In this document: positions 59,001-64,000 of the stretch, piece by piece | How the letters are laid out: each line of letters begins with the position of its first letter | Numbering within the stretch: the stretch's first letter is position 1 | Origin: Mallotus nudiflorus | Taxonomy: Eukaryota > Streptophyta > Magnoliopsida > Malpighiales > Euphorbiaceae | Assembly (NCBI GenBank): GCA_947683625.1 | Contig: CANTUR010001435.1 | Coordinates: forward strand, 1-64,000 | DNA: 64,000 bases | Direction: 5' to 3' | Notes under the pieces: generated by a model | What the model was told of the DNA's origin: nothing | Seen by the model: only the letters and a program-made list of their open reading frames with translations | The model's database searches: none | Translations under genes and position numbers: made by a program

Positions 59001-59341
59001 CGACCCACGGGGCCCATAATATATCAAATCGAAGCTGACCCAGAGGGCTATAGTGCGGGGCATAAAGCCCATCTATAACGATTTGTCTTTCGGCCCAAAA
59101 ACCCATGTTTAGGCCCATGGATCTGATCGAGTGGGCTTGGGCACTTGGGCTTCAAATGGACGTTCGTGGCGGCATGGGTCGACCCACGGGGCCCATAATA
59201 TATCAAATCGAAGCTGACTCAGAGGACTATAGTGCGGGCCCCAAAGCCCATCTATAGCGTTTTGTCTTTGGGCCCAAAAACCCATGTTTAGGCCCATGGA
59301 TTTGATAGAGTGGGCTTGCGCACATGGGCTTCAAATGGACG
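55921..59341. repeat. 3.42-kb, 19-monomer repeat, copy 1
   Basis: Markers recur 3,421-3,426 bp downstream: 55991/59412, 56241/59662, 56420/59841, 56778/60200, 57670/61096. The unit includes m12-m16, m1, m2, m3 and m6-like monomers and the CTGACCC type. Private shared marks include TAGGGATTTG with GGGCTCAAAAACCC (near 57113 and 60532), TTTAAGCC (near 57494 and 60922) and CATGCTTAGG (near 58743 and 61992). The exact start is approximate. Confidence 0.83.
56025..56068. repeat. 22-bp tandem duplication in m10/m12 hybrid
   Basis: Same two-unit arrangement at the start of the 3.42-kb repeat, preceded by the GCGTTCGTAGCG stem-loop variant. Confidence 0.88.
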
Positions 59342-60199
59342 TTCGTGGCGGCATCGGTGGACCCACAGCGCCCATAATATATCAAATCGAAGCTGACTCA
59401 GAGGGCTATAGTGGGCGCTACAAACTGCGTTCGTAGCGGTTTAACTTCGGGCCTAAAAACCCATGTTTTCGGGCCCAAAAACCTAAGTTTAGGCCCATGG
59501 ATTTGATTGTGGGCTTGCGCACTTGGGCTTGAAATGGACGTTCGTGGCGGCGACGGTTGACCGATGGGGCCCACAATATATCAAATCGAAGCTAACTCAA
59601 AGGGCTATAGTCCGGGCCATAAAGCCCATCTATAGCGATTTGTCTTTGGGCCCAAAAACCCATGTTTAGGCCCATGGATTTGATAGAGTGGGCTTGGGCA
59701 CTTGGGCTTCAAATGGACGTTCGTGGCGGCATGGGTCGACCCACGGGGCCCATAATATATCAAATCGAAGCTGACTCAGAGGGCTATAGTACGGGCCATA
59801 AAGCCCATCTATAGCGATTTGTCTTTGGGCCCAAAAACCCATGTTTAGGCCCATGGATCTGATCGAGTGGGCTTGGGCACTTGGGCTTCAAATGGACGGT
59901 CGTGGCGGCATGGGTCGACCCACGGGGCCCACAATATATCAAATCGAAGCTGACTCAGAGGGCTATAGTGCGGGCCATAAAGCCCATCTATAGCGATTTG
60001 TCTTTGGGCCCAAAGGCCCATGTTTAGGCCCATGGATTTGATAGAGTGGGCTTGGGCACCTGGGCTTCAAATGGACGTTCGTGGCGGCATGGGTCGACCC
60101 ACGGGGCCCATAATATATCAAATCGAAGCTGACTCAGAGGGCTATAGTACGGACCATAAAGCCCATTCTATAGCGATTTGTCTTTGGGCCCAAAAACCC
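56778..60199. repeat. 19-mer interval between m1 anchors
   Basis: Monomer starts are near 56778 (m1), 56956 (m2, with GGAAGTTCG), 57135, 57313 (m3-like, ATAGACGTTTG), 57491, 57670, 57849, 58028 (m9-like), 58207 (m13-like), 58386 (m6), 58565, 58744, 58923, 59105, 59284 (m12), about 59485 (m13), 59662 (m14), 59841 and 60020. It mixes 16-mer classes with the types of the 49.6-55.9 kb domain. Confidence 0.72.
59446..59489. repeat. 22-bp tandem duplication in m12
   Basis: Counterpart of 56025-56068 at offset 3,421. It is the last duplicated form in the window. The related monomers near 58190, 61437 and 63220 have only the AAAAACCTAAG unit. Confidence 0.88.
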
Positions 60200-61274
60200 A
60201 TGTTTAGGCCCATTGATCTGATCGAGTGGCTTGGGCACTTGGGCTTCAAATGGACGGTCGTGCCGGCATGGGTCGACCCACGGGGCCCACAATATATCAA
60301 ATCGAAGCTGACTCAGAGGGCTATAGTGCGGGCCATAAAGCTCATCTATAGCGATTTGTCTTTGGGCCCAAAGGCCCATATTTAGGCCCATGGATTTGAT
60401 AGAGTGGGCTTGGGCACCTAGGCTTCAAATGGACGTTCGTGGCAGCATGGGTCGACCCACGGGGCCCATAATATATCAAATCGAAGCTGACTCAGAGGGC
60501 TATAGTGCGGGCCATAAAGCCCATCTATAGGGATTTGTCTTTGGGCTCAAAAACCCATGTTTAGGCCCATGGATCTGATCGAGTGGGCTTGGGCACTTGG
60601 GCTTCAAATGGACGGTCCGTGGCGGCATGGGTCGACCCACGGGGCCCACAATATATCAAATCGAAGCTGACTCAGAGGGGCTATAGTGCGGGCCATAAAG
60701 CCCATCTATAGCGATTTGTCTTTGGGCCCAAAGGCCCATGTTTTAGGCCCATGGATTTGATAGAGTGGCCTTGGGCACATGGGCTTCAAATAGACGTTTG
60801 TGGCGGCATGGGTCGACCCACGGGGCCCATAATATATCAAATCGAAGCTGACTCAGAGGGCTATAGTGCGGGCCATAAAGCCCATCTATAGCGATTTGTC
60901 TTTGGGCCCAAAAACCCATGTTTAAGCCATGGATCTGATCGAGTGGGCTTGGGCACTTGGGCTTCAAATGGATGGTCGTGGCGGCATGGGTCGACCCACG
61001 GGGCCCACAATATATCAAATCGAAGCTGACTTAGAGGGCTATAGTGCGGGCCATAAAGCCCATCTATAGCGATTTGTCTTTGGGCCCAAAGGCCCATGTT
61101 TAGGCCCATGGATTTGATAGAGTGGCCTTGGGCACCTGGGCTTCAAATGGACGTTCGTGGCGGCATGGGTCGACCCATGGGGCCCATAATATATCAAATC
61201 GAAGCTGACCCAGAGGGCTATAGTGCGGGCCATAAAGCCCATCTATAGCGATTTGTCTTTGGGCCCAAAAACCC

Positions 61275-61454
61275 ATGTTTAGGCCCATGGATCTGATCGA
61301 GTGGGCTTGGGCACTTGGGCTTCAAATGGACGTTCGTGGCGGCATCGGTTGGACCCACGGGGCCCATAATATATCAAATCGAAGCTGACTCAGAGGGCTA
61401 TAATGGGCGCTACAAACTGCGTCTGTAACGGTTTAACTTCGGGCCCAAAAACCT
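61275..61454. repeat. Hybrid monomer marking a one-monomer deletion
   Basis: The head (GATCGAGTGGGCTTGGGCAC, GGACGTTCG) matches the monomer at 57849 in copy 1. The tail (CATCGGTTGGACCC, CTATAATGGGCGC, TAACGG) matches the monomer at 58028. The join removes one period between them. A T inserted in CGGTTGGACC is close to the join. Confidence 0.83.
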
Positions 61455-62590
61455 AAGTTTAGGCCCATGGATTTGATTGTGGGCTTGCGCACTTGGGCTT
61501 GAAATGGACGTTCGTGGCGGCGACTGTTGACCCACGGGGCCCATAATATATCAAATCGAAGCTGACTCAGAGGGCTATAGTGCGGGCCACAAAGCCCATC
61601 TATAGCGATTTGTCTTTGGGCCCAAAAACCCAGGTTTAGGCCCATGGATTTGAGAGATTGGGCTTGCGCACCTGGGCTTCAAATGGACGTTCGTGGCGGC
61701 GACGGTCGACCCACGGGGCCCATAATATATCAAATCGAAGCTGACTCAGAGGGCTATAGTGCAGGCCATAAAGCCCATCTATAGCGATTTGTCTTTGGGC
61801 CCAAAGACCAATGTTTAGGCCCATGGATTTGATAGAGTGGGCTTGGGCACCTGGGCTTCAAATGGACGTTCGTGGCTGGCGACGGTTCGACCCACGGGGC
61901 CCATAATATATCAAATCGAAGCTGACTCAGAGGGCTATAGTGCGGGCCATAAAGCCCATCTATAGCGATTTGTCTTTGGGCCCAAAAACCCATGCTTAGG
62001 CCCATGGATCTGATCGAGTGGGCTTGGGCACTTGGGCTTCAAATGGACGGTCGTGGCGGCATGGGTCGACCCACGGGGCCCACAATATATCAAATCGAAG
62101 CTGACTCAGAGGGCTATAGTGCGGGCCATAAAGCCCATCTATAGCAATTTGTCTTTGGGCCCAAAGGCCCATGTTTAGGCCCATGGATTTGATAGAGTGG
62201 CCTTGGGCACCTGGGCTTCAAATGGACGTTCGTGGCGGCATGGGGTCGACCCACGGGGCCCATAATATATCAAATCGAAGCTGACCCAGAGGGCTATAGT
62301 GCGGGGCATAAAGCCCATCTATAACGATTTGTCTTTCGGCCCAAAAACCCATGTTTAGGCCCATGGATCTGATCGAGTGGGCTTGGGCACTTGGGCTTCA
62401 AATGGACGTTCGTGGCGGCATGGGTCGACCCACGGGGCCCATAATATATCAAATCGAAGCTGACTCAGAGGGCTATAGTGCGGGCCCCAAAGCCCATCTA
62501 TAGCGTTTTGTCTTTAGGCCCAAAAACCCATGTTTAGGCCCATGGATTTGATAGAGTGGGCTTGCGCACATGGGCTTCAAATGGACGTTC

Positions 62591-63660
62591 GTGGGCGGCG
62601 ACGGTCGACCCACGAGGCCCATAATATATCAAATCGAAGCTGACTCAGAGGGCTATAGTGCAGGCCATAAAGCCCATCTATAGCGATTTGTCTTTGGGCC
62701 CAATGGCCCATGGATTTGATAGAGTGGGCTTGGGCACCTGGGCTTCAAATGGACGTTCGTGGCGGCATAGGTCGACCCACGGGGCCCATAATATATCAAA
62801 TCGAAGCTGACTCAGAGGGCTATAGTGCGGGCCATAAAGCCCATCTATTGCGATTTGTCTTTGGGCCCAAAAACCCATGTTTAGGCCCATGGATCTGATC
62901 GAGTGGGCTTGGGCACTTGGGCTTCAAATGGACGGTCGTGGCGGCATGGGTTGACCCACGGGGGCCCACAATTTATCAAATCGAAGCTGACTCAGAGGGC
63001 TATAGTGCGGGCCTCAAAGCCCATCTATAGCATTTTGTCTTTGGGCCCAAAAACCCATGTTTAGGCCCATGGATTTGATAGAGTGGGCTTGCGCACATGG
63101 GCTTCGAATGGACGTTCGTGGTGGCATCGGTGGACCCACGGGGCCCATAATATATCAAATCGAAGCTGACTCAGAGGGCTATAATGGGCGCTACAAACTG
63201 CATCTGTAACGGTTTAACTTCGGGCCCAAAAACCTAAGTTTAGGCCCATGGATTTGATTGTGGGCTTGCACACTTGGCTTGAAATGGACGTTCGTGGCGG
63301 CGACGGTTGACCCACAGGGCCCACAATATACCAAATCGAAGCTGACTCAGAGGGCTATAGTGCGGGCCATAAAGCCCATCTATATCGATTTGTCTTTGGG
63401 CCCAAAAACCAATGTTTAGGCCCATGGATTTGATAGAGTGGGCTTGGAACTTGGGCTTTAAATGGACGTTCGTGGCAGCGTGGGTCGACCCACGGGGCCC
63501 ATAATATATCAAATCGAAGCTGACTCAGTGGGCTATAGTGCGGTCCATAAAGCCCATCTATAGCGATTTGTGTTTGGGCCCAAAAACCCATGTTTAGGCC
63601 CATGGATTTGAGAGATTGGGCTTGCGCACCGGGGCTTCAAATGGACGTTCGTGGCGGCGA
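62591..63660. repeat. 6-monomer repeat of about 1.06 kb, copy 1
   Basis: The monomers are an m6-like tail with CCCACGAGGCCC, one with GGCATAGGTCGACCC and CTATTGCG, a GGGTTGACCC type, an m9-like, an m13-like and an m5-like monomer. Its markers recur 1,059-1,070 bp later (CACGAGGCCC 62611/63670, CTATTGCG 62846/63916). The offset changes because about 12 bp are deleted near 62704 in this copy. It contains unusual AT-block variants near 62971 and 63328. Confidence 0.78.
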
Positions 63661-64000
63661 CGGTCGACCCACGAGGCCCATAATATATCAAATCGAAGCT
63701 GACTCAGAGGGCTATAGTACAGGCCATAAAGCCCATCTATAGCGATTTGTCTTTGGGCCCAAAGACCCATGTTTAGGCCATGGATTTGATAGAGTGGGCT
63801 TGGGCACCTGGGCTTCAAATGGACGTTCGTGGCGGCATAGGTCGACCCACGGGGCCCATAATATATCAAATCGAAGCTGACTCAGAGGGCAATAGTGCGG
63901 GCCATAAAGCCCATCTATTGCGATTTGTCTTTGGGCCCAAAAACCCATGTTTAGGCCCATGGATCTGATCGAGTGGGCTTGGGCACTTGGGCTTCAAATG
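63661..64000. repeat. 6-monomer repeat, copy 2, cut by the window end
   Basis: It starts in the m6-like tail with CCCACGAGGCCC and continues through the GGCATAGGTCGACCC/CTATTGCG monomer into an m4/m15-like head, where the window ends. AGGGCAATAGTG near 63890 is private. Confidence 0.75.

Larger units (their letters stand above)
59342..62590. repeat. 3.42-kb repeat, copy 2, one monomer short
   Basis: It follows copy 1 at offset 3,421-3,426 up to about 61.3 kb and then at offset about 3,247, a loss of one 179-bp monomer. The loss maps to the hybrid monomer 61275-61454. The m1 copy has CATTGATCTG near 60209 and GTGCCGGC near 60259 as private changes. It ends where m12 marks change to m6 marks near 62,590. 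Confidence 0.82.
1..64000. repeat. Tandem satellite DNA array, about 179-bp monomer
   Basis: The whole window is a head-to-tail array of about 357 monomers. Anchors such as ATGTTTAGGCCCATGG recur every 177-180 bp from end to end, always in the same orientation. Constant blocks in nearly every monomer include the AT-rich ATAATATATCAAAT, GAAGCTGACTCAGAGGG and TTTGGGCCCAAA. The monomer is nucleosome-sized, as in many centromeric satellites, but centromere function is inferred, not shown. No unique DNA, mobile element, RNA gene or coding gene interrupts it. Open frames exist only because the repeat recreates them each period, and they change frame between monomers. I do not recognise the family by name. 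Confidence 0.98.

Noticed and set aside
1..64000. CRISPR array
   Set aside because: There are no short conserved repeats separated by unique spacers. The whole 179-bp unit is repeated with class variation.
1..64000. Ribosomal DNA spacer or 5S array
   Set aside because: No part of the monomer resembles 5S, 18S or 28S sequence, and no unit contains a non-satellite segment.
1..64000. Assigning a named species or published satellite family
   Set aside because: I do not recognise the consensus with confidence. Promoter-like hexamers make a plant plausible but are not diagnostic. A database search with the 43625-43803 monomer would decide.

Overview
The window contains no recognisable gene. All 64,000 bases are one head-to-tail tandem satellite array with a monomer of about 179 bp (roughly 357 monomers, about 52% G+C counted on a consensus-like monomer). 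Every monomer runs in the same orientation. I see no transposon, rRNA, tRNA, unique spacer or inversion. A nucleosome-sized monomer, higher-order repeats (HORs) and the absence of insertions fit a eukaryotic centromeric or other heterochromatic satellite. The density of RGCCCA/TGGGCY hexamers recalls plant promoter sequence and makes a plant plausible, but I do not recognise the satellite family and the species cannot be read from the sequence.

I sorted monomers by diagnostic variants into 16 classes, called m1 to m16 here. The phase used starts each monomer at ATGTTTAGG. m1 has GAGTGGCTTGGG (one G missing). m2 has ATATTTAGG and GTGGCAGC. m3 has GTGGCCTTGGGCACATGGG and ATAGACG. m4 has GGGATTC with GGGCCCTAAAG. 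m5 has GGGCTTTAAATGG and GGCGTGGG. m6 has GAGAGATTGGGCTTGCG. m7 is near consensus. m8 has GGGTACTTGGGATTC. m9 has CATCGGTGGACCC and a divergent 3' part. m10 has GGCGGGATGGG. m11 has GTTTGTGG and GTCAACCC. m12 resembles m9 but has CACAGCGCCC and a 22-bp duplication. m13 has GATTGTGGGC or TTATTGTGGGC. m14 has TACGGGCC. m15 has GGCTGCATGGGTCGACCACGG. m16 has AAAGCCCGTC.

Layout. Positions 1 to about 22.85 kb carry an 11.83-kb super-repeat (1-11830, then 11831 to about 22850) whose HOR units run 12-8-12-5-12-5-12 monomers. It overlaps a 7.553-kb super-repeat (16829-24381 and 24382-31935) made of units of 12+5+12+13 monomers. From 32115 to 49577 the array becomes a uniform 16-monomer HOR of 2883 bp: five consecutive copies (33366-48321), one expanded by three monomers, flanked by two rearranged partial copies. 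From 49578 to 55862 the order is scrambled, with shorter local duplications. From about 55.9 to 62.6 kb a 3.42-kb, 19-monomer unit occurs twice, the second copy one monomer short. The window ends in a 6-monomer repeat of about 1.06 kb.

The shorter HORs read as subsets of the 16-class order with blocks removed, so unequal exchange between classes explains most of the structure. Single-base insertions and deletions are common before about 16 kb and after about 46.6 kb but nearly absent between, which may reflect sequencing or assembly quality rather than biology. All open reading frames are by-products of the repeat: 179 is not a multiple of three, and the same roughly 62-codon frame is regenerated and closed once per monomer.
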